Shown one piece after another: positions 42,185 through 50,553 of a stretch of 64,000 nucleotides of DNA. Origin of the DNA: Aquabacter sp040755535. GTDB lineage: Bacteria; Pseudomonadota; Alphaproteobacteria; Rhizobiales; Xanthobacteraceae. The notes beneath the pieces were generated by a model. The model was not told where the DNA came from and did not search any database. It saw only the letters and a list, made by a program, of their open reading frames with translations. Location: the NCBI GenBank assembly GCA_040755535.1, contig JBFMAV010000012.1, positions 17,567 through 81,566 on the forward strand, given 5' to 3'. Position numbers and translations under genes: made by a program. Position 1 is the stretch's first letter; each line of letters opens with the position of its first letter.

Positions 42185-43026
42185 CCGTCCGCCTGTGCAT
42201 CGTCGGCTATCCCGCCACCTATTCCCGCTCGCCTCTGCTGCACGGTTATTGGATTGCCCGCCACGGGCTGGACGGCAGCTATGGCCGCGAGGATGTGCCG
42301 CCCGAGGCGGCCGCGGATTTCTTTTCCGGCATGAAGGCGCGCTATGCGGGTGGCAATGTCACCGCGCCCCACAAGCAGACCGCCTTCCGCGCCGTGGATG
42401 AGGCGGACGCCACCGCCCGGCGCCTGGAAGCCGTCAACACCATCTGGTTCGAGGACGGCCGCATGATGGGCGGCAATACGGATGCCATCGGCTATGTGGG
42501 CAGCCTTGATGCCGGGGCGCCGGGCTGGGATGCGAGCGGGCGTCCGGCTCTGGTGCTCGGTGCGGGCGGAGCCGCGCGCTCGATCCTGCATGGGCTGATC
42601 GAGCGGGGCGTGCAAACCATCTGGCTCGCCAACCGCACCTTGGCGAAGGCCGAGGAATTGCGCGATCTGTTCGGTCCCAAGGTGCGGCCCATCGGCCTTG
42701 GCGACCTCGCCGGGCCGCTCGCGGAGGCCGGGCTCATTTCCAACACCACGACGCTGGGCATGAAGGGACAGCCGCCGCTGGATCTCGATCTCGCGCGGGT
42801 GCGGGACGACGCAGTGGTGAGCGATGCCGTTTATGTGCCGCTCGAAACCCCCTTCCTCAGGGCGGCCAAGGCGCGGGGCCTCAAGACCGTGGACGGGCTC
42901 GGCATGCTCATGCACCAGGCGGTGCCGGGCTTCGAACGCTGGTTCGGCCTTCGCCCGACCGTGGATGAGGGGCTGCGCACGCTTCTGGTGGATGATCTGC
43001 GCGCCAAGGGCCAGTTGGAGGGCTAA
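42181..43026 (+). CDS. aroE: Shikimate 5-dehydrogenase
   Basis: A 281-residue enzyme that reduces 3-dehydroshikimate. YSRSPLLHGYW near residue 14, the catalytic lysine in NVTAPHK near residue 65, and the NADP loop VLGAGGAARSIL near 125 are intact. GTG start overlaps the maf stop. A long upstream frame is a shadow of maf. coaE begins 3 bp after its stop. Confidence 0.96.
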   Translation: MTVRLCIVGYPATYSRSPLLHGYWIARHGLDGSYGREDVPPEAAADFFSGMKARYAGGNVTAPHKQTAFRAVDEADATARRLEAVNTIWFEDGRMMGGNTDAIGYVGSLDAGAPGWDASGRPALVLGAGGAARSILHGLIERGVQTIWLANRTLAKAEELRDLFGPKVRPIGLGDLAGPLAEAGLISNTTTLGMKGQPPLDLDLARVRDDAVVSDAVYVPLETPFLRAAKARGLKTVDGLGMLMHQAVPGFERWFGLRPTVDEGLRTLLVDDLRAKGQLEG

Positions 43027-43029
43027 GGC

Positions 43030-43641
43030 ATGTGGGTGCTCGGCCTCACCGGCTCCATCGGCATGGGAAAGTCGGCCACCGCCGCGCTGTTCGGGGCACA
43101 CGGCGTGCCGGTGCACGATGCCGACGCCAGCGTCCATGATCTCTACAGAAGCGAAGCCGTCGCGCCGGTGGAGGCTGCCTTTCCGGGCGTGACGCGGGAC
43201 GGCGCCATCGACCGGGTCGAGCTGTCCGCGCGTGTGCTCAACAATCCGGACGCGCTGAAGCGCCTGGAATCCATCGTCCATCCCCTCGTGCGGGCCCGCG
43301 AGGCGGCCTTCCTGTCACAGGCGCAAGCGGCGGGCGCGCGGCTCGTGGTGCTGGACATTCCCCTCCTGCTGGAGACCGGGTCCGGGGGGCGGGTGGATGC
43401 GGTGGTGGTGGTGAGCGCCCCGGCGGCGGTGCAGCGCGATCGGGTTCTTGCCCGTCCGGGCATGACGGCGGAGCGGTTCGCGCTCATTCTCGGCAAGCAG
43501 ATGCCTGATTCGGACAAGCGCCGGCGGGCGCATTTCATTATCGATACCAGCCGGGGCTTCGACGCGGCCCGCCATCAGGTACAGGGCGTCGTGCGGGCCG
43601 TGAGCGGGCCGGGCCGGCGAAGGGGGACAAGCCATGCGTGA
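43030..43641 (+). CDS. coaE: Dephospho-CoA kinase
   Basis: A 203-residue kinase, last step of CoA synthesis. Walker A GLTGSIGMGKSATA at residues 5-18, DADASVHDLY near 34, and the LID arginines in RRAHFIIDTSRG near 165 are present. Its end overlaps dnaQ by 8 bp, the usual coaE-dnaQ pairing. Confidence 0.96.
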   Translation: MWVLGLTGSIGMGKSATAALFGAHGVPVHDADASVHDLYRSEAVAPVEAAFPGVTRDGAIDRVELSARVLNNPDALKRLESIVHPLVRAREAAFLSQAQAAGARLVVLDIPLLLETGSGGRVDAVVVVSAPAAVQRDRVLARPGMTAERFALILGKQMPDSDKRRRAHFIIDTSRGFDAARHQVQGVVRAVSGPGRRRGTSHA

Positions 43642-44359
43642 GATCGTGCTCGATACCGAGACCACGGGCCTTGATCCCATCAATGGCGACCGTCTGGTAG
43701 AAATCGGCTGCGTCGAGATGGTGAACCGCATCACCACCGGCAACGTCTTCCACGTCTATATCAATCCCGAGCGGGACATGCCGCAGGAGGCGTTCAACGT
43801 CCACGGCCTGTCCGCCGAATTCCTCGCCGACAAGCCGAAATTCGCCGAGGTGGCGGACGAGTTCCTCGCCTTCATCGGCAATGACACGCTGGTCATCCAC
43901 AATGCGGCGTTCGACATCGGCTTTCTCAATGCGGAGCTGGACCGCGCCGGCCGCCCGGTGATCGCCCGCGACCGGGTGGTGGACACGCTCGCGCTCGCCC
44001 GCCGCAAGCATCCCGGCGGGCCGAACAGCCTTGACGTGCTGATGAACCGCTACGGCATCGACGCCTCGCGCCGCGTGAAGCATGGCGCGCTGCTGGATTC
44101 CGAGTTGCTGGCCGAGGTCTATAGCGAGCTGCTGGGCGGGCGGCAGGCCATGCTGGTGGGCCTGGTGGAGGAAGAAAGCGCCGCGCCGCGGCTGGTGGCC
44201 GCGACGGTGGCCGCCGCGCGCCAGCGCCCCGTGCCCCTCGCCCCGCGCCTCAGCGCGGAGGAAGCCTCCGCCCATGCCGCCTTCGTGGAGGGGCTCGGGG
44301 ACAAGGCGATTTGGAACAGCTATCGCGCGGCGGACCCCGAACCGGGCGCGGCGGCCTGA
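43634..44359 (+). CDS. dnaQ: DNA polymerase III epsilon subunit (proofreading exonuclease)
   Basis: A 241-residue 3'-5' exonuclease of the replicative polymerase. ExoI motif DTETTGLDP at residues 7-15, ExoII VIHNAAFDIGFLNAEL near residue 94, and the ExoIII RRVKHGALLDSELLAEVY near 150 give the DEDDh residues. The C-terminal tail is Ala-rich and probably binds the alpha subunit. It overlaps coaE by 8 bp. Confidence 0.96.
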   Translation: MREIVLDTETTGLDPINGDRLVEIGCVEMVNRITTGNVFHVYINPERDMPQEAFNVHGLSAEFLADKPKFAEVADEFLAFIGNDTLVIHNAAFDIGFLNAELDRAGRPVIARDRVVDTLALARRKHPGGPNSLDVLMNRYGIDASRRVKHGALLDSELLAEVYSELLGGRQAMLVGLVEEESAAPRLVAATVAAARQRPVPLAPRLSAEEASAHAAFVEGLGDKAIWNSYRAADPEPGAAA

Positions 44360-44457
44360 GGCCGGTATCCTGGACGAAGGCGCCGGGGCCATGCGTCGTA
44401 TTGCAAGCGTGAGGCGTTTGCTATGAGGGAGACCTGGACCAGGGAGTGAGACACGGC

Positions 44458-45354
44458 ATGTTGCGGCGCGCCTACCGGATCGTGATGGATGCGGTGTGGA
44501 CTTTCCTCGCCGACGACGGCTGGGCGATCGCGAGCCATATCGCCCTGTCCATCCTCATGTCCCTGTTCCCCTTCCTGATCTTCGTGACGGCGCTTGCGGC
44601 CTTTCTTGATCTGCGCCCGCTCGCCAACGAGACCATATTGCTCATTCTCGACACCTGGCCCGACGCGGTCTCCGAGCCCATCGCGCGGGAGATCTACAAT
44701 GTGGTGAACCATGTCCGCACGGACCTGCTCACCTTCGGCGTCGCGCTCGCCATCTACTTTTCCTCCAACGGGGTGGAGAGCCTGCGCATCGGGCTCAACC
44801 GCGCCTATCAGGTGCGCGAGATGCGGGCCTGGTATCGGCTCCGGTTCGAATCCATCATCTATGTGATGATCGGCGCCATGGGCATGCTCGCTCTGTCCTT
44901 CCTGGTGGTGCTCGGCCCGCTGTTCTGGAGCATCATCATCAAGAATGTGCCGGCGGTGCGCCATCTGAGCCCGGCCGTGACCTTGGTGCGCTATGCCCTG
45001 ACCTCTCTGGTGCTGATCCTGGGCCTCGTCGTCGCCCACAAATGGCTGCCGGCCGGGCGGCGCGGCTGGCGCGAGATCGCCCCGGGCATCCTCGTCACGC
45101 TTGTCCTGTGGCTGGTCGCAGCAGCGGCATTCGGCTTCTATCTGTCGGAATTCGCGGCCAATTACGTCAACACCTATGCGGGCCTCGCCTCGGTGATGAT
45201 CGCGCTGGTGTTCCTTTATCTTACCGCCAGCATTTTCCTGTTCGGCGGGGAGTTCAACGCGGCCCTGGCCCGGGCGCGCACGCGGCGGGCGGAGGCGCGC
45301 ACGTTGATCGCGCAGGGCGGGGGAGAGGTGGCGGGGGAACAAAGCGCGCCGTGA
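44458..45354 (+). CDS. YihY/BrkB family inner-membrane protein
   Basis: A 298-residue protein with six predicted membrane segments. It has the family segments WAIASHIALSILMSLFPFL near residue 20, FSSNGVESLRIGLNRAY near residue 100, and the C-terminal YLTASIFLFGGEFNAAL near 265. The family is often misnamed ribonuclease BN; function is not established. I prefer ATG 44458 over GTG 44446 because the AGGGAG SD abuts the GTG. mmcB starts at its stop by GTGA overlap. Confidence 0.88.
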   Translation: MLRRAYRIVMDAVWTFLADDGWAIASHIALSILMSLFPFLIFVTALAAFLDLRPLANETILLILDTWPDAVSEPIAREIYNVVNHVRTDLLTFGVALAIYFSSNGVESLRIGLNRAYQVREMRAWYRLRFESIIYVMIGAMGMLALSFLVVLGPLFWSIIIKNVPAVRHLSPAVTLVRYALTSLVLILGLVVAHKWLPAGRRGWREIAPGILVTLVLWLVAAAAFGFYLSEFAANYVNTYAGLASVMIALVFLYLTASIFLFGGEFNAALARARTRRAEARTLIAQGGGEVAGEQSAP

Positions 45355-45827
45355 GCGTCCCGCCCGTGCTTCCCATCGATGGCCGCCAATCTCCCGGCGC
45401 GCTCGCAATCCAGCGCGGCGTGATGCGTCATCTCGCGGTCTTGGGGCAGACCGGCATTCCGGAATTCTGTCTTGCCTCGGGCCGGCGGGCGGATATCGCC
45501 GCCTTGGACGCGAAGGGCGAAATCGCCATCATCGAGATCAAGTCGTCGGTGGCCGATTTCCGCGCCGACCTGAAATGGCCGGAATACCGCATCTATTGCG
45601 ACCGGCTCTATTTCGCGGTGGCGCCGGATTTCCCGCTGGAGATCCTGCCCGACGACACGGGCATCCTGGTGGGCGATGCCTTCGGCGCGGAGACCCTTCG
45701 CCCCGCGCCGCTCCATCCTCTGCCCGCCGCGACGCGCAAGGCGCTGCTGATCCGCCTCGCCCGCGCCGCGAGCGGCCGGCTGGCCCGGCTCTATGACCCG
45801 GACCTCACCGGCCTTCCGGACATCTGA
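45351..45827 (+). CDS. mmcB: MmcB family DNA-repair protein
   Basis: A 158-residue protein with a PD-(D/E)xK-like nuclease core: DIAALDAKGEIAIIEIKSS near residues 43-61, with candidate Asp, Glu and Lys residues, then RADLKWPEYRIYCDRLYFAV. In Caulobacter MmcB contributes to mitomycin C survival. GTG start overlaps the yihY stop (45351-45354). No SOS box can be placed upstream, since the gene is inside an operon. Confidence 0.85.
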   Translation: MSVPPVLPIDGRQSPGALAIQRGVMRHLAVLGQTGIPEFCLASGRRADIAALDAKGEIAIIEIKSSVADFRADLKWPEYRIYCDRLYFAVAPDFPLEILPDDTGILVGDAFGAETLRPAPLHPLPAATRKALLIRLARAASGRLARLYDPDLTGLPDI

Positions 45828-45849
45828 CCGCGCGTGAGGCCAACCCGTC

Positions 45850-46440
45850 TCAGAGGATCTTCGCACCCTCTTCGAACGGCAGCCGGGGCAGGCGATCGAA
45901 CAGCTTGGAATGGTCGCCATGGCCGAGCGCGGCGATGAAGTTCACCTTCACCTTGCTGCCCGGGAAGAATTCCGACTCAATCTTGCCGGCATCGAAGCCC
46001 GACATGGGGCCGACATCCAGGCCCACCGCGCGGGCGGCGAGAATGAAGTAGCCGCCCTGGATCGCCGAGTTGCGGAACGCGTGGGGCTCCACCATGCCCG
46101 GATTGTTCACGAACAGGTCGCGGAAGCCGGGATTGTGGGGGAAGAGCTGGGGGATCTTGTCGTAGAATTCCAGGTCATAGCCGATGAGCGCGATCACCGG
46201 GGCGGCGAGCGCCTTCAGATTGCCTTCCATGAGCGCCGGGCGGAGGCGCTCCTTGGCCTCGGGCGTGGTGAGGAAGACGATCCGGGCCGGCTGGGTGTTG
46301 GCCGAGGTGGGGCCGTAGATCATCAGATCATACAGCGCGCGCAGCTCCGCCTCGCTCACCGGCTCGGAGGTCCAGCCATTGTGCGAGCGGGCTTTGAAGA
46401 ACAGCGTGTCGAGGGCGGCGGGATCAACGCGGTAGGTCAT
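45850..46440 (-). CDS. Nitroreductase family protein, RutE/malonic semialdehyde reductase-like
   Basis: A 196-residue flavoprotein with KARSHNGWTSEPVSE near residue 17, YGPTSANTQPARIVFL near residue 43 and the GLDVGPMSGFD segment near 140, as in RutE/HadB enzymes that reduce malonic semialdehyde to 3-hydroxypropionate. No other pyrimidine-degradation (rut) gene is near, so the natural substrate here is uncertain. It is convergent with mmcB. Confidence 0.82.
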   Translation of the reverse strand: MTYRVDPAALDTLFFKARSHNGWTSEPVSEAELRALYDLMIYGPTSANTQPARIVFLTTPEAKERLRPALMEGNLKALAAPVIALIGYDLEFYDKIPQLFPHNPGFRDLFVNNPGMVEPHAFRNSAIQGGYFILAARAVGLDVGPMSGFDAGKIESEFFPGSKVKVNFIAALGHGDHSKLFDRLPRLPFEEGAKIL

Positions 46441-46699
46441 GGGATCACCTGTGAAGCTGGCCGTAGAGCGGCCTCCCCCTCCCAGCTAGGCGTTTTACCG
46501 ATGCAGGGGAAGACGCCCGGCTGCAACCTGTGACTTGCGCGAATGCAATGACGCAGGGGCGAGCGGACTTTTTCGCGGGCTTGAGCTTATCTTGCCTGCA
46601 AGCTTGCAGCCCACCGCCTTGCGCAGAGGCCCGCGCGTCGCGTTGAGAAATCCGCAGAGGCGTCCCGGCGCGAACCTGTTTATGGTCCGGCACCTCCTC

Positions 46700-46800
46700 A
46701 GAGCACGTTCCGATCTGATCGCATCGCAATCGGATCGGTAAAACGGTCTCTATCCAAAATTTGGAGACTGATTCACCCGTCGGGTTGAATCACCCTGATG
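46700..46800. repeat. Dispersed palindromic repeat with two GANTC sites (copy B)
   Basis: Carries GATTC (46770-46774) and GAATC (46787-46791) in a near-perfect palindrome around ACCCGTCGGGT. Upstream lies a hairpin GTCTC (46746-46750) / GAGAC (46764-46768) around CCAAAATTTGG. The GATTCACC, TTGAATCACCC and GAT blocks recur in copy A at 22,979. It fills the gap between a nitroreductase and an aminotransferase gene; no coding region is seen in 46,441-46,812. Confidence 0.55.
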
Positions 46801-46812
46801 GGATCAGGCTCC

Positions 46813-48033
46813 ATGGACCAGCGCCGGATGCCCATGCCCGCCACCTCCCCCGCCATTGCCGAAATGATCGATCAGGTCCGCGCCCATGTGCGCGATCTTC
46901 CCGAAAGCGGCATCGTGGAGGTGATGAATTACGGGCGGCGGCGCGAGGGCACCATCCCGCTCTGGGCGGGGGAAGGCGATGTGCCCACCCCGGCTTTCAT
47001 TTGCGAGGCCGCCGCGCGCTCCCTCCATGCGGGGGAGACCTTCTATACTTGGCAGCGCGGCCTGCCGGACCTGCGCGCTGCGCTCGCCCGCTATCATGCG
47101 CGGCTCTATTGCATGGCCGAAGACCCGGAACGCTTCTTCGTGACCGGCTCGGGCATGCAGGCGATTCAGACCGCCTTCGCCATGACGCTGGGACCGGGCG
47201 AAGAAATTCTCATCCCCGCCCCGGTCTGGCCCAATGCGCCCGCCGCCGCCCAGAAGATCGGCGCCGTGCCGGTCTATATTCCTTTCGCTTACGGGGATGA
47301 CGGCTTCACCTTGGACCATGCGCGCTTCGAGGCGGCGATCACGCCCCGCACCCGCGCCATTTTCCTCAACACCCCGGCGAATCCCACCGGCTTCGTCGCG
47401 AGCCTCGACGACTTACGCCAAATGCTCGCCCTCGCCCGCAAGCACGGGCTGTGGATCGTGGCGGACGAGATATACGGCCAGTTCCATTATGCAGGCGGCC
47501 GCGCGCCGTCCTTCCACGACGTGATGGAGCCGGACGACCGCATCCTGTTCGTCCAGACCTTCTCCAAGAATTGGGCGATGACAGGCTGGCGCATCGGCTG
47601 GATCGAGGCGCATCCGGCGCTGGGCCAGATCATCGAGAATATCATCCAATATTCCACCTCGGGGGTCGCCGCCTTCATGCAGCGCGGCGCCATTGCGGCC
47701 CTCGACGAGGGCGATGGATTCGTGGCCGAGCAGGTGGCGCGCGCGCGAGCGGGGCGCGACCTCGTGGGCGATGCGCTGCTCGCCACCGGGCGGGTGCGGC
47801 TCGCCAAGCCGCCGGGGGCCTTCTACCTGTTCTTCGGCATTGACGGCGAGGCGGATGTGCGTCGGCTCGGCCTGAAGCTCGTGGATGAAGCGGGGGTCGG
47901 TCTCGCGCCGGGCACGGCCTTCGGGCCGGGCGGCGAGGGCTTCATGCGCCTGTGCTTCGCGCGCGGGGAAGGCCAGCTGGCCGAAGCCGCGCGGCGGCTC
48001 GCCCGCTGGATTTCCGCGCGTCCCGCCGCCTGA
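46813..48033 (+). CDS. PLP-dependent aminotransferase, fold type I (class I/II)
   Basis: A 406-residue enzyme. PLP-binding motifs: FLNTPANPTGF near residue 180, VADEIYGQF near 215 with the PLP-ring Asp, and the Schiff-base lysine in FSKNWAMTGWRIGW near residue 250. The amino-acid substrate cannot be told from sequence. Alternative starts at 46798 and 46828 exist; 46813 has the more plausible spacing to GGGATCAGG. It lies beside a dispersed repeat. Confidence 0.87.
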   Translation: MDQRRMPMPATSPAIAEMIDQVRAHVRDLPESGIVEVMNYGRRREGTIPLWAGEGDVPTPAFICEAAARSLHAGETFYTWQRGLPDLRAALARYHARLYCMAEDPERFFVTGSGMQAIQTAFAMTLGPGEEILIPAPVWPNAPAAAQKIGAVPVYIPFAYGDDGFTLDHARFEAAITPRTRAIFLNTPANPTGFVASLDDLRQMLALARKHGLWIVADEIYGQFHYAGGRAPSFHDVMEPDDRILFVQTFSKNWAMTGWRIGWIEAHPALGQIIENIIQYSTSGVAAFMQRGAIAALDEGDGFVAEQVARARAGRDLVGDALLATGRVRLAKPPGAFYLFFGIDGEADVRRLGLKLVDEAGVGLAPGTAFGPGGEGFMRLCFARGEGQLAEAARRLARWISARPAA

Positions 48034-48047
48034 CCGCAGCGCCCGCC

Positions 48048-49139
48048 ATGCCCCGCCGTTTTCCCTTCGCGCTGGTGCGCGCCGGCCTGAAGCCGACGCT
48101 CCTGACCCTGGCCTGCGCCACGGCGGGCGCGGTCCTCTTTGCCCTGCTGGGACTGCCCGCGCCCTGGATGTCGGGGGCACTGGTGGCGGTCACCATCCAG
48201 GTTCTCGGCGGCGCGCCCGCAAAGCTGCCCGAGCCGCTGCGCTTTGCCTGTTTCCTGGTGCTCGGCGCCTCCATGGGCGCGGCGCTGACGCCGGACATGA
48301 TCCGCCAGGCGGCAACCTGGCCCATCAGCATGGGCCTGCTCGGCCTCTCCGTGGTGGGCGTGATGGTCAGCGTGACGCTGTTCCTGCGCAAGGTGGCGGG
48401 CTGGTCGCTGGCGACCGCCTACTACGCATCTGCGCCGGGCGCCCTCTCCGCTGTCCTTGCCATGGCGGCGGCGAGCGAGGCGGACATGCGCCGCGTCGCC
48501 TTCGCCCAGGCCCTGCGGCTGTTCCTGCTGGTGGCGCTGCTGACCCAGATTCTCGGCCGCCTGAAGACCGGTGACCTTGCGCCCCTGCCGTCCGAGGGCG
48601 CCGGGCCGCTGGGCGCGGCGCCGCTCCTCGATGTGGCGATCCTGCTGGCGGCGAGCCTGGTGGGCGGGCTGCTCGCGGCGCGGGCGCGCATACCGGGGGG
48701 CATTCTCATCGGGGCGCTGGCGGCGAGTGGACTGCTCCATGCCTTCGGCTGGTCGCGCGCCGGCTTGCCCGACATGCTGATGGTGCCGGCCTTCGTCATT
48801 CTGGGGGCGGGCGTCGGCATCCGTTTTCGCGGCACGACGCTCGACACGCTCAAAGCGTGCCTGTTGGCCTCGCTCGGCGCTTTCCTGGTGGCCATGGTGG
48901 TATCCGTGGCGTGCGCGCTGGCGGCGGCGGCGATCACGGGCGAGGACGCGGGCAAGATGATCACGGCCTTCGCGCCGGGCGCCCTGGAAACCATGACCGT
49001 ACTCGGCTTCGCCCTCGGCTATGACCCCGCCTTCATGAGCGCGCATCACATCTTCCGCTTTGCCGGCCTTTCCATTCTGCTGCCGCTGATCGCCCATCTC
49101 CTGTTTCAGGCGCGCCCCAGCGACCCGCCCGCCGAGTGA
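48048..49139 (+). CDS. AbrB-family (putative ammonia monooxygenase) membrane transporter
   Basis: A 363-residue protein with about nine to ten membrane segments and a two-fold internal repeat: GLPAPWMSGALVA near residue 37 and RIPGGILIGALAASG near residue 220. The family is often misnamed 'ammonia monooxygenase' or 'AbrB transcriptional regulator'; it is in fact a membrane protein of unknown substrate. ATG at 48048 is 14 bp after the aminotransferase stop, so the two may form a unit. Confidence 0.82.
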   Translation: MPRRFPFALVRAGLKPTLLTLACATAGAVLFALLGLPAPWMSGALVAVTIQVLGGAPAKLPEPLRFACFLVLGASMGAALTPDMIRQAATWPISMGLLGLSVVGVMVSVTLFLRKVAGWSLATAYYASAPGALSAVLAMAAASEADMRRVAFAQALRLFLLVALLTQILGRLKTGDLAPLPSEGAGPLGAAPLLDVAILLAASLVGGLLAARARIPGGILIGALAASGLLHAFGWSRAGLPDMLMVPAFVILGAGVGIRFRGTTLDTLKACLLASLGAFLVAMVVSVACALAAAAITGEDAGKMITAFAPGALETMTVLGFALGYDPAFMSAHHIFRFAGLSILLPLIAHLLFQARPSDPPAE

Positions 49140-49233
49140 TCACGCGGTTTTGTTGCGGCGCAGCATTGTCCGGTGCGCTTGGCGGACGCAGAAGGCGCTG
49201 CTTCCCTTTCGGCTTTTGCCACGGAGATTTTTG

Positions 49234-49638
49234 ATGACCTTCCTCGACAATCTGGCCCTCCTCGTAGGGCGCATCCTGTTCGCCGCCCTGCTCATTCCCT
49301 CGGGCGTGCGCAAGCTGATGGACCTCTCCGCCACCGCCGCCTATATGACCCGCATGGGAGTGCCCGCGCCGGACGTGATGGCGCTCATCGCCGGCGGCGC
49401 CGAAGTGCTGCTGCCGGTGCTGCTGATCCTCGGCGTGGTGCCGCGCATCACGGCCATCCTGACCGGCGGTTTCATCCTGGTGGCGACGCTGACCGCCCAC
49501 CGTTTCTGGGAATTCACCGATCCCGCCGCCGCCATGATGCAGCAGATCCAGTTCCTGAAGAATCTCGCCCTGATGGGCGGGTCCATGTTCTATTTCGTGG
49601 CCGGCGCGGGCGCCTATGCGCTCGGAGCACGCAAATAG
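49234..49638 (+). CDS. DoxX family membrane protein
   Basis: A 134-residue inner-membrane protein with four helices. LVGRILFAALLIPSGVRKL near residue 10 and a MGVPAPDVMALIAGGAEVL segment near residue 41 match DoxX. The role of most family members is not known; some take part in redox or thiol homeostasis. The ATG is preceded by a weak ACGGAGA SD. Confidence 0.85.
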   Translation: MTFLDNLALLVGRILFAALLIPSGVRKLMDLSATAAYMTRMGVPAPDVMALIAGGAEVLLPVLLILGVVPRITAILTGGFILVATLTAHRFWEFTDPAAAMMQQIQFLKNLALMGGSMFYFVAGAGAYALGARK

Positions 49639-49641
49639 GGC

Positions 49642-50418
49642 TCAGGACGCCCCATAGCGGTGGAGGCCGGCGCCGTTCGTGCGCAGCCAGGCCTCCGCCG
49701 CCCGCCGGCCAGGGAAGATGCGCTCCACGTTGCGCCAGTAGCGCGGGCCGTGATTCATCTCCAGCCGGTGGGCCACCTCATGGGCGGCGAGATAATCCAG
49801 CACGAAGGGCGGCGCGAGGATCAGCCGCCAGGAGAAGGACAAGGCGCCGTCCGCCGCGCAGGAGCCCCAGCGGCTCGACGTGTCGCGCAAGGTGATCGGC
49901 CCGACCTCCACCGCCAGAGCCGTGGCGTGCCGGCGCACCGCCTCCGCAAGGTCCGCGCGGGCCTGCCGTTTCAAAAAATCGCGCACCCGCCGGGCGAGAT
50001 GCGGTGCGTCTCCGGCCACGCAGATCAGACCCGCCCCCGCTTCGTTCCGCTCCAGCCAGCAGGTGCCGCGCGCGCCGGGCCGGTGCACGATGCGATGCGG
50101 CTCGCCGCGCAGCGGCACCACCGCCCCATCCGCGAACGGGACGTTGTCCGGGAGCCGCACGAGGCGCGCCTCCACCCAGGCGCGATGGCGCTGAACGAAG
50201 GATTCGGCTGTGGCAAGGGGCACGGAGAGCGGGGCCGTGAGGGTGACGTCCCGCGTCGCCGCGCGCACCCGCAGCGTCAGGCGCCGCGCGGAGGGATGGC
50301 GGCGCACCGCAACGCGCACGACATCGCCGCCGCACTCCGCGCCGAGCGCGAGATCAATGCTTTCCTGCGCACGCGGCTGGGGCGCCCTGACCTGCCTGCG
50401 AAACAGCATGCAATCCAT
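49642..50418 (-). CDS. YgjP-like (DUF45) metallopeptidase
   Basis: A 258-residue cytosolic protein with zinc motif HEVAHRLEMNH near residue 215 (HExxH plus downstream His), preceded by SSRWGSCAADGALSFSWRL, the family block. The N-terminal region has the YgjP-type HPSARRLTLRVR strand. ATG 50418 was chosen over an upstream TTG. It is convergent with doxX, 3 bp apart, and follows phaZ on the minus strand. Targets are unknown. Confidence 0.86.
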   Translation of the reverse strand: MDCMLFRRQVRAPQPRAQESIDLALGAECGGDVVRVAVRRHPSARRLTLRVRAATRDVTLTAPLSVPLATAESFVQRHRAWVEARLVRLPDNVPFADGAVVPLRGEPHRIVHRPGARGTCWLERNEAGAGLICVAGDAPHLARRVRDFLKRQARADLAEAVRRHATALAVEVGPITLRDTSSRWGSCAADGALSFSWRLILAPPFVLDYLAAHEVAHRLEMNHGPRYWRNVERIFPGRRAAEAWLRTNGAGLHRYGAS

Positions 50419-50524
50419 CGCCAACTCGTTCGCCCATGCGGGGTTCGGCCGCTCCGGCGCCGGAGCGCCTTAGGAGAATCACCGAGTGTTCGACTGTAGG
50501 ACGGAGTGGGACGAAAAGGGAACA

Positions 50525-50546
50525 CCCGATCACGTGAGCAATCGGG
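50525..50546 (-). terminator. Possible terminator downstream of phaZ
   Basis: Inverted repeat CCCGAT (50525-50530) / ATCGGG (50541-50546). Read on the minus strand, just after the phaZ stop at 50554, it is followed by TGTTCCCTTTT. A weak intrinsic terminator is plausible. Confidence 0.4.
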
Positions 50547-50553
50547 GATACCC

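Noticed and set aside
50527..50543. TCACGTGA core resembling a parS half-site downstream of phaZ
   Set aside because: It lacks the flanking TTT/AAA of parS; it is better explained by the stem of a hairpin.
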